NCBI GenBank assembly: GCA_012030715.1
Contig: JAAUUJ010000021.1
Location: 1-37,928, forward strand
DNA: 37,928 bases
From: Synechococcaceae cyanobacterium SM2_3_1
GTDB lineage: Bacteria; Cyanobacteriota; Cyanobacteriia; Thermostichales; Thermostichaceae
Direction of reading: 5' to 3'
Both the position numbers and the translations under genes were made by a program. This document shows, in pieces, positions 26,982 through 35,567 of the stretch (position 1 is the stretch's first letter; each line of letters starts with the position of its first letter). The notes beneath the pieces are model-generated. The model saw only the letters and a program-made list of their open reading frames with translations. It had not been told where the DNA came from and ran no database searches.

Positions 26982-28553
26982 ATGCATCGTTTCCCTTGCC
27001 CTCCCCCATCCCTCCCTGTGCTCTGGATGCGCCGGACTCTCCTGATCCTGTTCGCTACCCTCTTCTGTCTGAGTGCCCAACCTGGTGTTGCCCGCACGGT
27101 CGAAACCTCTCCAGAATCTTTAATCGGTCCGTATCTGGATCAGGCGGTGGCTCGGGTTAGCGATTTTGAACTCGAAAATGGACTGCAGTTTCTCGTCTTT
27201 GAGCGTCATCAGGCCCCGGTGATCTCCTTTATTACTTATGTGGATGTGGGGGGAGCCAATGAGGCGGAGGGCAAGACCGGAACTGCCCATTTCCTGGAGC
27301 ATCTGGCCTTTAAAGGCACCTCCCGCCTTGGTACCCGCGATTACGAAGCAGAAAAAAAAGTGCTGCAGCAGTTGGAGCAGGTGTTTGAGCAGTTGCTGCA
27401 GGCCCGCTCTCAGGGACGTGAAGAGGATGTGCAACGTTACCAACAACAGGTTCAGGACCTCCGTCAACAGGCCAGTCAATATGTAGTGCAGAACGAATTT
27501 GGTCAGATCGTCGAACAGGCAGGAGGGGTCGGGTTAAATGCTTTTACCAGCATGGACGCCACTGTCTATTCCTATAACTTCCCCTCCAACAAGCTGGAGC
27601 TGTGGATGTCCCTGGAATCAGAGCGGTTCCTCGATCCCGTATTTCGTGAATTCTACGAAGAGCGGGAGGTAATCCTGGAGGAACGGCGGGCACGAGTGGA
27701 TAACTCCCCGATTGGGCAGATGATTGAGGCCATGCAGGCCACCGCGTTTCAGGTGCATCCCTATCGTCGGCCTGTGATTGGGTATCCCGAGGATCTGACC
27801 ACCCTCACCCCCAGCGATGTGCGCACCTTTTTCGACACCTATTACATTCCCACCAGGATGATCATGGCCATTGTGGGGGATGTGAATCCGCAGGAGGTCC
27901 AGCGTCTAGCGCAGGTGTATTTTGGTCGCTATACCGTTCAGTCTGCCCCCCCACCCCTGGAGGTGCAGGAACCTCCCCAGCAGCAGCCCCGTGAAGTGGA
28001 ACGACAGCTACAGACGCAGCCCTGGTATCTGGAGGCTTACCATGCCCCTGCCATCACCGATCCAGATTATATGGTGCATGAAATCCTGGCGGGGATCCTG
28101 ACCTCTGGGAGAACCTCACGGCTGTATCAGTCTCTGGTGCAGACCCAGCTGGCGTTAACGGTGGAAGGGTTTAGTGGCTTCCCTGGAGATACGTATCCCA
28201 ATCTGCTCTTGTTTTATGCCCTCACCGCTCCTGGTCATGAGCTGCAGGAGGTGGAAACTGTGCTGCACCAGGAGATCGAACGGCTGCAGAAAGAACCTGT
28301 GACGGTAGCGGAGCTGGACCGCGTGAAAACCCAGATCCAGGTGAGTACGCTGCAATCCCTGGCCTCTAATCAGGGGTTAGCCCAGTCTTTAGCCACCTAT
28401 GCCGCCAAAACGGGTAACTGGCGCAACCTGTTTCTGCAACTGGATCAGCTGGCCCAGATTACTCCTGCCGAAGTGCAACGGGTCGCCCAGGAAACGTTAC
28501 AACCCCAAAACCGCACGATTGGACGGTTGTTGACGCAGGAGGAAACACCATGA
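26982..28553 (+). CDS. M16 family zinc metallopeptidase, catalytic subunit
   Basis: ATG 26982 follows an AGGAG site. A signal peptide (LLILFATLFCLSAQPGVA) precedes a pitrilysin-type N-terminal domain with the inverted zinc motif HFLEH in GTAHFLEHLAFKGT, a coiled Gln-rich insertion, and a second M16 domain. The 523-residue product is a secreted or periplasmic peptidase of the processing-peptidase type. Its stop overlaps the next start (ATGA, 28550-28553), so the two subunits should be made together. The substrate is unknown. Confidence 0.9.
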   Translation: MHRFPCPPPSLPVLWMRRTLLILFATLFCLSAQPGVARTVETSPESLIGPYLDQAVARVSDFELENGLQFLVFERHQAPVISFITYVDVGGANEAEGKTGTAHFLEHLAFKGTSRLGTRDYEAEKKVLQQLEQVFEQLLQARSQGREEDVQRYQQQVQDLRQQASQYVVQNEFGQIVEQAGGVGLNAFTSMDATVYSYNFPSNKLELWMSLESERFLDPVFREFYEEREVILEERRARVDNSPIGQMIEAMQATAFQVHPYRRPVIGYPEDLTTLTPSDVRTFFDTYYIPTRMIMAIVGDVNPQEVQRLAQVYFGRYTVQSAPPPLEVQEPPQQQPREVERQLQTQPWYLEAYHAPAITDPDYMVHEILAGILTSGRTSRLYQSLVQTQLALTVEGFSGFPGDTYPNLLLFYALTAPGHELQEVETVLHQEIERLQKEPVTVAELDRVKTQIQVSTLQSLASNQGLAQSLATYAAKTGNWRNLFLQLDQLAQITPAEVQRVAQETLQPQNRTIGRLLTQEETP

Positions 28554-30042
28554 TGGGTTTTACCCAACCCTCGCGACGGTTGCTATCGAGAGGCTTACGC
28601 TCACTGCTAGCCCTGGGAATCCTGCTGCTCAGCCTGATCTGGTGGGGATGGCCAGCTCTGGGAGCCAAACCCAAACACTACAGCGAATTGCAGTTTCCGC
28701 CTCTGGCTGAGATTCACCTTCCCCCCTACGAGCGCTACCAGATGGACAATGGGCTGGTGGTGTTCCTGATGGAGGATCATGAATTGCCACTGGTGCGGGG
28801 CACCTTCATCTTTCCCAGTGGGTCGCGCTTGGAGCCTGCAGATCAGGTGGGACTGGCGGATATGACCGGATCAGCGATGCGGCTGGGCGGAACCCGCAGC
28901 CATCCTCCGGAAGAGCTGAACCGCATTTTAGAGCAACAGGGTGCTGCCATTGAAAGCGGCATTGAAACCACCGCCGGAATTGTGAGTTTTCGTTCCCTCA
29001 GTCCCACTCTGGAAGATGTGCTGGATTTATTCGCAGAAGTGTTGCAGGAACCCGCTTTTGCGCCTGAACAGGTGGAGGTGATCCGATCCCAACTTCAGGG
29101 CCAGATTGCCCGTCGTAATGATCAGCCTGGGTCCATTGCCTCGCGAGAATTTAACAACCTCATTTACGGAGAGGACAGCCCCTACGCTCGCACCCCAGAA
29201 TATGCCACGCTGGCTCGCATTGACCGTGAGCATGTGATCGACTTTTACCAGCAGAGCTGTCAGCCTCAGGGGGCGTTGCTGGGTATCTTGGGGGACTTTG
29301 ATCCCGCTCAGGTGAAGACCTGGCTGCAGGCCAGTCTGGGAGATTGGCAGGGGACCTCTGTAGGGGTGGATCAGCCCGATGCCACGCTGACGGAACTGGA
29401 GCAGGCCCATCAGGGAGGAGTCTACCTGGTGGATCAGCCTCAACTCACCCAGAGCACCGTGTACCTGGGTCATCTGGACGGTCAGATCAATAGCCCCGAC
29501 TATCCGGCTCTGCAGGTGATGAACAATGTCTTGAATGGCTTTGGGGGCCGGTTATTTCGTGAGGTGCGTTCACGGCAGGGACTGGCCTATACGGTTTTTG
29601 CCAGCTGGAGACCTAATTATGACTATCCGGGGGTCTTCATTGCCGGGGGACAAACGCAATCCAGCACGACCCTGGCATTCATTGAATCGGTGCAGGCAGA
29701 GATCAACCGCATTCGCGAACAGCCCATTACTCAAGACGAGCTGCAGTATGCCAAGGACTCCAGTTTGAATGGTTTTGTCTTTAATTTCGAAAATACGCGC
29801 CAGATCCTGAATCGTCTGCTGCGCTATGAATATTACGGCTATCCCCAGGATTTTATTGAGCAGTTTCGCCAGCAACTGGAAGCCGTGACGATTGAGGATG
29901 TACAAGCGGTTGCCCAAACCTACCTGCAGCCAAACGCCCTGGTTACCCTGGTGGTGGGAGCCCGCTCTCAGATCCACCCCCCCTAACGGATCTAGATCCA
30001 GAGGTCCAGGAGTTGGATGTGACGATCCCTCCCCCGGTTTAA
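28550..30042 (+). CDS. M16 family protein lacking the zinc motif (one-base frameshift at 3' end)
   Basis: The start overlaps the previous stop by 4 nt and has an AGGAGG site. A signal segment is followed by the M16 fold, but where the zinc motif should be it has GLADMTGSAMRLGGT, so it should be non-catalytic. The Arg/Tyr segment GFGGRLFREVRSRQGLAYTV, which in two-subunit M16 enzymes helps bind substrate, is intact. As written it stops at 29986; restoring one C in the run at 29977-29983 continues PLTDLDPEVQELDVTIPPPV to TAA 30042, total 497 residues. That puts its end 3 nt before the next gene. Confidence 0.88.
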
Positions 30043-30045
30043 GCC

Positions 30046-30738
30046 ATGCCTCAGGCTCGGTCTATCCTGCCGCAACCCCTCTATCCCTGGGTGAGACGGG
30101 GATTGCAACACCTCTTTCCGGACTGTCTCTGGACTTTACCGGATCAGGAAAAGGGGGTGGCTCTTACCTTTGATGATGGTCCTCATCCTGAGTACACCCC
30201 GGCCTTATTAGAGGTGCTGGATCAGTTCCAGATCAAAGCCACCTTCTTTCTGCTGGGGGAAAGGGTGCAACGCTGGCCAGAGGTAGTGGAACAGATTGCG
30301 CAGGCGGGGCATCAATTGGGGATCCATGGCTGGCACCATCGTTCCTTTCCGCAGCTAACTGCGGTGGACCTACGTCAAAGTCTGCAACGGACCCAGGCAC
30401 TGCTGATGCAGATCGGGGGGCAATCCCAGGACCACTACCAACTGGTGCGTCCCCCCAATGGTCTGTTTCTTCCCCAAACCCTCGTCCATCTGAGGCAGTG
30501 GGGTTACCAACCCGTGATGTGGAGCATTGTGCCTGAAGATTGGCTGCAGCCTCCCCCCCAGGAGGTGATCCGTCGCATCAGAGCGCAACTATTTCCTGGG
30601 GCATTGATTGTGTTACACGATGGGGTACACGGGGGCAGTCAGGTGGCAGAGACGGTGAGCGATCTGCTGCCCTCTTTACTGGCGCAGGGGTTTCAATTTC
30701 TCCCCTTGGCTTCATCTCCGGAGTGCTTTTGTCGATAG
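30046..30738 (+). CDS. NodB-type polysaccharide deacetylase
   Basis: A 230-residue carbohydrate esterase 4 protein. The family motifs are all visible: TFDDGPH (Asp43-Asp44), HGWHHRSF with the HxxxH metal site (His94, His98), RPPNGLF, the W-containing WSIVPEDW and IVLHDG. It removes acetyl groups from a glycan such as peptidoglycan or an exopolysaccharide; the substrate cannot be told. It lacks an obvious signal peptide. It starts 3 nt after the repaired end of the second M16 gene, so all three genes probably share a transcript. Its last codons overlap the opposite-strand nrtS gene by 46 nt. Confidence 0.92.
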   Translation: MPQARSILPQPLYPWVRRGLQHLFPDCLWTLPDQEKGVALTFDDGPHPEYTPALLEVLDQFQIKATFFLLGERVQRWPEVVEQIAQAGHQLGIHGWHHRSFPQLTAVDLRQSLQRTQALLMQIGGQSQDHYQLVRPPNGLFLPQTLVHLRQWGYQPVMWSIVPEDWLQPPPQEVIRRIRAQLFPGALIVLHDGVHGGSQVAETVSDLLPSLLAQGFQFLPLASSPECFCR

Positions 30739-30947
30739 CTAAACTGTCCGTGAATATTCACGCCATAGGGCACCAGGTAGGTGATCCCTGCGGAGAACCA
30801 GCGTTGCCTGGTCATATTGCCCTGAGCTAAAGCCGCCCCATGATTGATCAGAAGGAGCACCGTGCCCACGAGCACCGCAACTCTGGCAGCAGTGGGAGCT
30901 AAGGCGGGATCTATCAGGCAGCGACAATAGGCTTGCACAGTCCGCAT
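30693..30947 (-). CDS. nrtS: NrtS-like nitrate/nitrite transporter
   Basis: An 84-residue membrane protein with two hydrophobic helices and the family pattern CLIDPALAPTAARVAVLVGT, LLINHGAALAQG, ITYLVPYGVNIH. NrtS proteins are small two-helix subunits described in cyanobacteria and marine bacteria that move nitrate and nitrite. ATG 30947-30945 shares one base with the leuB stop (TGATG), so translation should be coupled to leuB. The 3' end runs into the deacetylase gene on the other strand. The family assignment is by eye from the motif and is good but not certain. Confidence 0.75.
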   Translation of the reverse strand: MRTVQAYCRCLIDPALAPTAARVAVLVGTVLLLINHGAALAQGNMTRQRWFSAGITYLVPYGVNIHGQFSYRQKHSGDEAKGRN

Positions 30948-32044
30948 CAGATCTGATTGAAAGCTTCCAGGATTTTATCTCCGATCGCACGACACCCCAC
31001 CTGGGTCATGCCTGCCGACATGATATCTGCGGTCCGATACCCCTGCTCCAGGACGTTTTCAACAGCCGTTTCAATCTGGGAAGCCGCCTGAGGTTGATCC
31101 AGGGAATAGCGGAGCATCATGGCCCCAGACAACACCTGGGCAATGGGATTGGCTTTGTCCTGGCCAGCAATATCGGGGGCCGATCCATGCACAGGTTCAT
31201 ACACCCCAGGACCCGAGGCTCCCAGGGAAGCAGAGGGGAGCATCCCAATGGATCCGGTGAGCATGGCTGCCTCATCCGAAAGAATGTCACCAAACAGATT
31301 TCCTGTTACCAGCACGTCAAACTGCCTGGGCCAGCGGATCAGCTGCATGGCAGCATTGTCCACGTACATATGGGAAAGCTCCACCTCTGGATATTCAGCT
31401 CCGATGGCTGTGATCCTTTGCCGCCATACCTGCGAGACTTCCAGAACGTTAGCCTTATCCACAGAACAGACCTTTTTGGAGCGTTTACCAGCCAGATCAA
31501 AGGCAACATGAGCAATCCGATCCACTTCAGCCTCGGTGTAGGCCATGGTGTTCACCCCCCGCTGCGCCCCATTCGCATCACTAAAGATCCCTTTCGGCTG
31601 ACCAAAGTAGATTCCCCCGGTCAGTTCTCGCACCACCATCAGATCAATGTCCTGGACCACCTCCGGTTTCAGGGATGAGGCCTGGATCAGTTGGGGAAAG
31701 AGCTTCACAGGTCGCAGGTTAGCAAATAATTCCAGCCCCGAGCGCAACCCAAGTAAAGCCCGTTCGGGCCGCTGATCACTGGGGAGAGAATCGTAGCGAA
31801 AATCCCCTACGCAGGCCAGATACACCGCAGCACAATTTTTGGCCAGGGTCAGGGTCTCTGACGGCAGAGGTTGACCAGTCTCCTCAATCGCAACGCCTCC
31901 AGCCAGAGCAGACTGCCACTGGATCTGAAATCCAAATTTTCTGGCTGCCGCTTCCAGTACCTCCATGCCCACACGCATGATCTCAGGACCAATCCCATCA
32001 CCAGAAATCACGGTGATCTTATGGGAGGAGGAAGAGGCAACCAT
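30947..32044 (-). CDS. leuB: 3-isopropylmalate dehydrogenase
   Basis: Catalyses the oxidative decarboxylation of 3-isopropylmalate in leucine synthesis. The product has 365 residues with [11 protein letters not shown] at the N-terminus, [37 protein letters not shown] and the family signature [20 protein letters not shown]. The segment usually reading GGPKWD is replaced by [11 protein letters not shown], within normal variation. The gene is complete. It begins 60 nt downstream of the TPR gene and its stop overlaps nrtS. Confidence 0.96.
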   Translation of the reverse strand: MVASSSSHKITVISGDGIGPEIMRVGMEVLEAAARKFGFQIQWQSALAGGVAIEETGQPLPSETLTLAKNCAAVYLACVGDFRYDSLPSDQRPERALLGLRSGLELFANLRPVKLFPQLIQASSLKPEVVQDIDLMVVRELTGGIYFGQPKGIFSDANGAQRGVNTMAYTEAEVDRIAHVAFDLAGKRSKKVCSVDKANVLEVSQVWRQRITAIGAEYPEVELSHMYVDNAAMQLIRWPRQFDVLVTGNLFGDILSDEAAMLTGSIGMLPSASLGASGPGVYEPVHGSAPDIAGQDKANPIAQVLSGAMMLRYSLDQPQAASQIETAVENVLEQGYRTADIMSAGMTQVGCRAIGDKILEAFNQI

Positions 32045-32104
32045 AGTCAGGACAGATAAAAGAGCATTGTCGATTATCGCATCCAGAGGATCGTGATGCG
32101 GAAG

Positions 32105-32626
32105 TTAGTCTTCCACAGCCTCGCTCACTCCATAAAAACTGGGAGGCGCTTTCTCTTCCCCGTTTTCGATCACGTAGGCCAGCTCAGGGGCCAGATCGGA
32201 TTCCATTTCTTCTAATTGGGCCAGATCCGCTTCGGCTTGCTCCAGATTGTCCATTTGCACATGCAATGCACCCCGATACATGTAGGCTTCGGCAAGATCG
32301 GGCTTGAGGCTGATGGCGCGGTTGTAGTGTTCCAGAGCCTGCTCAAAGTTTTCGGGATCTTGTTTGCGCAGCACATAGCCGAGGTTATTGTGGGCTTCGG
32401 CAAACTCATCGTTGATCTCCAGGGCCGCTGCAAACTTATCCTGGGCCTCGGCAAAGCGTAACCGCCGCAGGAGGGTCACCCCCTCGTTGTACAGTTTGAC
32501 TTCAGCAGGCAGTTGAGCCTCAGCGGGTTCTGCCGGAGCTTCTTTGGGCTTACTTGGAGCTGCTACGGTAGCCACCGGAATCGTACTGATCCCGATCATG
32601 ACTAGAGCTGCGTAAAGCGTACGCAT
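32105..32626 (-). CDS. secreted TPR protein
   Basis: 173 residues with an N-terminal signal peptide (LVMIGISTIPVATVAA) and about three TPR units (residues 45-150), including AEAHNNLGYVLRKQDPENFEQALEHYN. The tail is acidic (SFYGVSEAVED). It should be a periplasmic or lumenal scaffold; the partner is unknown. It is transcribed in the same direction as leuB. Confidence 0.85.
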   Translation of the reverse strand: MRTLYAALVMIGISTIPVATVAAPSKPKEAPAEPAEAQLPAEVKLYNEGVTLLRRLRFAEAQDKFAAALEINDEFAEAHNNLGYVLRKQDPENFEQALEHYNRAISLKPDLAEAYMYRGALHVQMDNLEQAEADLAQLEEMESDLAPELAYVIENGEEKAPPSFYGVSEAVED

Positions 32627-32740
32627 ATCGGATCCCTCCTGCGCAAAATGAGGATGTTCTTCGATGAATTTAACATGGCTTCATCTTGAGTCTGTGTGGC
32701 ACCATGAACCATTGATTTTTCTAGATGACCAGCATGCAAC

Positions 32741-33601
32741 TCAGGGATGAGGAGGGGTAGAACTGAAAGGGGGAGCGGAATTGCGAAAGATCAGGGTATA
32801 GATCTCAGTGGGCATTTCGATGCCTGCTTCCTGGAGAGATTCTTTGATGGCACGAGTTACGGCTGAGGTAATGGTCAAAAACTCCCCTCGGCGAGAGTCT
32901 GCCCAGAACCAGATTTCCAAATTAATCGTGCTGGCGGCCAACTCTTTGACAATCACCTGAACCGGAAAAGCAGTTTCCACCAGGGGTACGGCTCGTACAG
33001 CTTTTTGAATCACATCAAAGGCCTGTTGCAAATCGGTGTCATAATCAATGCCCACAAAGACAGAGCTGCGGCGGTGGGGGGAGGCGGTGTTGTTGGTAAT
33101 GCTGGCCTGAAAGATCTCTTGATTGGGAATGTAGACGGTTCTGCCGTCATAAGTAATTAATGTGGTAGCCCGCAGTTGAATTTGGGAGATGGTGCCCTCA
33201 AATTCTTTAATCACCACCTGATCCCCCAGCCGAAAAGGGCGGGCCGCCAGCAGGATCACGCCGGAAATGTAGTTGCTCAAGACATCCTTGAGACTAAAGC
33301 CGATGGCCACACTGGTGAGACCCAATGCCCCCAGGAGCGCCGCAAAATCAATACCTAAAACCCCCAGAGCCACGACGCTCCCCACCATCCAGATGCCGCC
33401 GTAACCTAAACGCCCGATCAATACCTCTGTGCTGGAGTCTCCCTCAGTGTGTTGAGCCCAGGTAAAGGCGGTGTAGCGAACTCCTTTGGCCACGCCCCAG
33501 GTGATCCCGATCACGATCAGGGCCCCTAGGCCACTGGGCAGGGTATCCACAGCCTCTTGCAGCAATTGCCGAAATTGTGTTGTTGAGACGTTGGACCACA
33601 T
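32741..33601 (-). CDS. MscS-type small-conductance mechanosensitive channel
   Basis: 286 residues: three N-terminal helices, then the pore helix and cytoplasmic beta domain with LGALGLTSVAIGFSLKDVLSNYISGV and RPFRLGDQVVI. Such channels open on hypo-osmotic stress. The start at ATG 33601 lies within an upstream frame that encodes a periplasmic domain of the kind often fused to cyanobacterial MscS channels. If one C were added in the run of eight at 33611-33618, the upstream frame would stop 6 nt before this ATG. Confidence 0.9.
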   Translation of the reverse strand: MWSNVSTTQFRQLLQEAVDTLPSGLGALIVIGITWGVAKGVRYTAFTWAQHTEGDSSTEVLIGRLGYGGIWMVGSVVALGVLGIDFAALLGALGLTSVAIGFSLKDVLSNYISGVILLAARPFRLGDQVVIKEFEGTISQIQLRATTLITYDGRTVYIPNQEIFQASITNNTASPHRRSSVFVGIDYDTDLQQAFDVIQKAVRAVPLVETAFPVQVIVKELAASTINLEIWFWADSRRGEFLTITSAVTRAIKESLQEAGIEMPTEIYTLIFRNSAPPFSSTPPHP

Positions 33602-34053
33602 CGATGGTCAGGGGGGGGTTTGTCCAGAGCTTGATTTAGCTGCTCCGCCCAATCTGCCGCCAGGGCTTCCACCGAAAGGCCATAGTCCTGAGCATCCTGT
33701 TCGGTGACCGTCATCAGCACACGGTTGTTCGTCTGCAGTGTCGCCCAGGATCCAGAAGCGTGAATTTGGGGGGTAACGAATCCGGCGGTTTCCCCTCGGG
33801 CTAGAAGGCTGGCTAACCTGCGATTGATGATCTGGGCTCGTTCGGTTGCACTCAATTGTGTCAGGCTGCCGATCTGAAGAATGGGCTGGCCTCGGACGCT
33901 CACATCTGCGAAATATTGTCCTTCTGCATAGGGAGTGGGGAGAAGGGCAGGGGGGATGTCCTGATCCTGGGCGTTGCTAGCAGCTGGACACAGGCATAGG
34001 CCCGAAAGCAGCAGTGAAATGATCAGAGAACGGGATCGAGAGAGCGGTTGCAT
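33526..34053 (-). CDS. periplasmic domain usually fused to MscS, encoded separately
   Basis: From ATG 34053 there is a signal peptide (LIISLLLSGLCLCPAASNA), then a soluble domain: YFADVSVRGQPILQIG, LSATERAQIINRRLASLLARG and LSVEALAADWAEQLNQALDK. In many cyanobacterial MscS proteins this extracytoplasmic domain is joined directly to the channel. Here the frame passes through eight C at 33611-33618 and continues out of register over the start of the channel gene to 33526. With one more C it would end at LNQALDKPPP before the channel ATG. I infer two adjacent genes, or one gene broken by an indel. Confidence 0.65.
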   Translation of the reverse strand: MQPLSRSRSLIISLLLSGLCLCPAASNAQDQDIPPALLPTPYAEGQYFADVSVRGQPILQIGSLTQLSATERAQIINRRLASLLARGETAGFVTPQIHASGSWATLQTNNRVLMTVTEQDAQDYGLSVEALAADWAEQLNQALDKPPPDHRCGPTSQQHNFGNCCKRLWIPCPVA

Positions 34054-34338
34054 AACGGAGTGATGAATATGGGATCGATTCTCTGCCAGAACCATAACTT
34101 TCCAGAAGTGAGAAGGTTCATCAGGGGGGCATCTTAAAATGTGATCCAGAACTACTCTCGATAAACCCGGTCTAGCGTGGAGTCCTAAGTCCAGCAATCA
34201 TCGGGCATGGGAACGTGGTAACCCCGTTCATCTCTCTGGGAAAGGTCGATACCCAGAGTCGGTGCTAACCCGATAATGATAGCGGACGGCTGGGGTGAGA
34301 TCACCTGCTCCAGGAATAGGGATCAAAGCAATGAGACG

Positions 34339-34560
34339 TTATAGCTTGATCTCTGGATCTAGATTGAGCGGAAGAAAGAAAACTAGTTTGGTGCCAACCG
34401 AGCGTTGTAGATGAAGGATCACTGTCTCAAATTGAATCTCTCCTAAGGTGGGATGACTGATGGTTTTGAGAGTGCTACTTTTTTCGGCCACATCCATGCG
34501 ATCCCAGTGCTCTCGAAAGGATGAACTGCCATGACGAAGCTGTTGAATTAGATCATTCAA
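34339..34560 (-). pseudogene. C-terminal fragment of an MmyB-type XRE regulator
   Basis: 73 residues resemble the end of the MmyB ligand-binding domain of XRE regulators: IQQLRHGSSSFREHWDRMDV, an HPTLGEIQFE segment and KLVFFLPL. The helix-turn-helix and the first part of the domain are missing; upstream lies the attC-like repeat at 34598. It is probably a decayed regulator or a cassette-borne fragment. Confidence 0.55.
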
Positions 34561-34597
34561 TTCTGGCTTTCCTATGGTGCAAGATCTGAGTTAAGCT

Positions 34598-34683
34598 GCA
34601 TAACGGTGAAGTTGTGCGGCGGCAGATAAACCTGAACTCTTACCGATAACTTTTGTTCCGTCCTCACCAACGAGGTGTTAGGT
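34598..34683 (-). repeat. attC-like imperfect palindrome, copy A
   Basis: On the minus strand it opens with ACCTAAC (34683-34677), fitting the RYYYAAC box, and closes with GTTATGC (34604-34598), close to GTTRRRY. The inner arms (GTTGTGCGGCGG at 34611-34622 against 34658-34671) pair over 11 of 12 positions with two bulged bases, as in folded attC sites. It starts 5 nt after the stop codon of the PIN toxin gene. It matches copy B at 66 of 80 core positions without gaps. Confidence 0.65.
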
Positions 34684-34688
34684 GGCGG

Positions 34689-35144
34689 TTAATTGAGAAG
34701 AATATTCTGCCATAAGTCCGCTGCAATAAACCTCGATAGATGCCCCACGTTAGTTGTAGCAATCACCACATCTGAGACTCCCAGAGTCTTAGCCTGAGCA
34801 ATCAGAATCATATCACCGTCAATGGCTTTATCCCCTGCCGTTGGCTGTCCCTGCTGTCGCGCCTGTGCCCATAGTTCAGCCGCTTGCCGCATTGAGGCAG
34901 TAGTAAGTGGCAAATACTCAAGTCGTTGGCACAAGCTATCTAGCCGAGTAAGACCCTTCTTTTTATTGGCTCGCAATAACTCACGGCGCAGTTCATAATC
35001 AGCAATTTCCGGAACGATTATGCGGTTTCCCAACTTCAGATGAGACTGAAGCCACTGGTTACAAGCAACACCTTGGGAAGAGAGCTTGGGATTGGTAACC
35101 AGGCCGATTGGCCCTGTATCCAATACGATCAAACGCTCTACCAT
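34689..35144 (-). CDS. vapC: PIN-domain toxin (VapC type)
   Basis: 151 residues of PIN-like ribonuclease: the first acidic residue in IVLDTGPIGLV, the conserved Glu region EIADYELRREL, and the late acidic pair in DGDMILIAQA, followed by VVIATTNVGHLSRF. VapC-type toxins cleave RNA when the antitoxin is lost. The start overlaps the antitoxin gene by 7 nt, the usual type II arrangement. Downstream lies an attC-like site 5 nt after the stop. Confidence 0.85.
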   Translation of the reverse strand: MVERLIVLDTGPIGLVTNPKLSSQGVACNQWLQSHLKLGNRIIVPEIADYELRRELLRANKKKGLTRLDSLCQRLEYLPLTTASMRQAAELWAQARQQGQPTAGDKAIDGDMILIAQAKTLGVSDVVIATTNVGHLSRFIAADLWQNILLN

Positions 35145-35422
35145 GTAACTCCTTTCATTTCAAGTGGGAATAACTTGCGTTCAGAAAGCCGATCCTTGTC
35201 CAGCACCTGAACCAAATACTTGCCTGTCTCCTGTTGCTCTTCAACGTCCTCATCGTCAATCCAGGACTGAAGCATATCAACGGCTTCAGCTTGTTTTTGC
35301 CTGAGTTTAAGCGAATTCGCCAAAAGCTGTAGGGTCATTGCTTCAACCGATAGACCTTGCTGCTCGGCTTCTTGCAAGAGGTACTGCTCTAGTTCGGGTG
35401 GCAAATCTAAGTTTAGCGTCAT
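35138..35422 (-). CDS. antitoxin of the VapBC-type pair
   Basis: 94 residues. The N-terminus (MTLNLDLPPELEQYLLQEAEQQGLSVEAMTLQLL, given here only to show the ribbon-helix-helix-like pattern of its first strand and helices) suggests a DNA-binding dimer. The acidic middle (WIDDEDVEEQQETGKYL) and KLFPLEMKGVTW tail should wrap the toxin. An AAGGA site precedes the ATG and a 13-nt palindrome (35430-35442) abuts it, suited to autoregulation by the complex. Confidence 0.8.
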   Translation of the reverse strand: MTLNLDLPPELEQYLLQEAEQQGLSVEAMTLQLLANSLKLRQKQAEAVDMLQSWIDDEDVEEQQETGKYLVQVLDKDRLSERKLFPLEMKGVTW

Positions 35423-35429
35423 AATCCTT

Positions 35430-35442
35430 GCAAGTTACTTGC
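35430..35442 (-). promoter_or_regulatory. palindrome GCAAGT-N-ACTTGC before the antitoxin start
   Basis: A perfect 6-bp inverted repeat around one base, ending 8 nt before the antitoxin ATG and next to its ribosome site. A half-site ACTTGC recurs at 35464-35469. Type II antitoxins commonly bind such palindromes, so I infer an operator; a role in RNA folding is the alternative. Confidence 0.45.
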
Positions 35443-35567
35443 TACTCAATTTTAGCTCCCCTCACTTGCAGCGGCGCGTTTACCCCCGACCGTGGTCTGG
35501 AAATCTTGATGCGGATTAATGCCTGGATCGTGAAAAAGACTGTCGTTACCAGTAGGGAAATTTAGCC

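Noticed and set aside
34266..34341. A third attC-like site after the XRE fragment (TAAC to GTTA, 76 bp)
   Set aside because: The end boxes have a fitting distance and one overlaps the fragment's stop codon, but the arms do not pair and there is no similarity to the two good copies.
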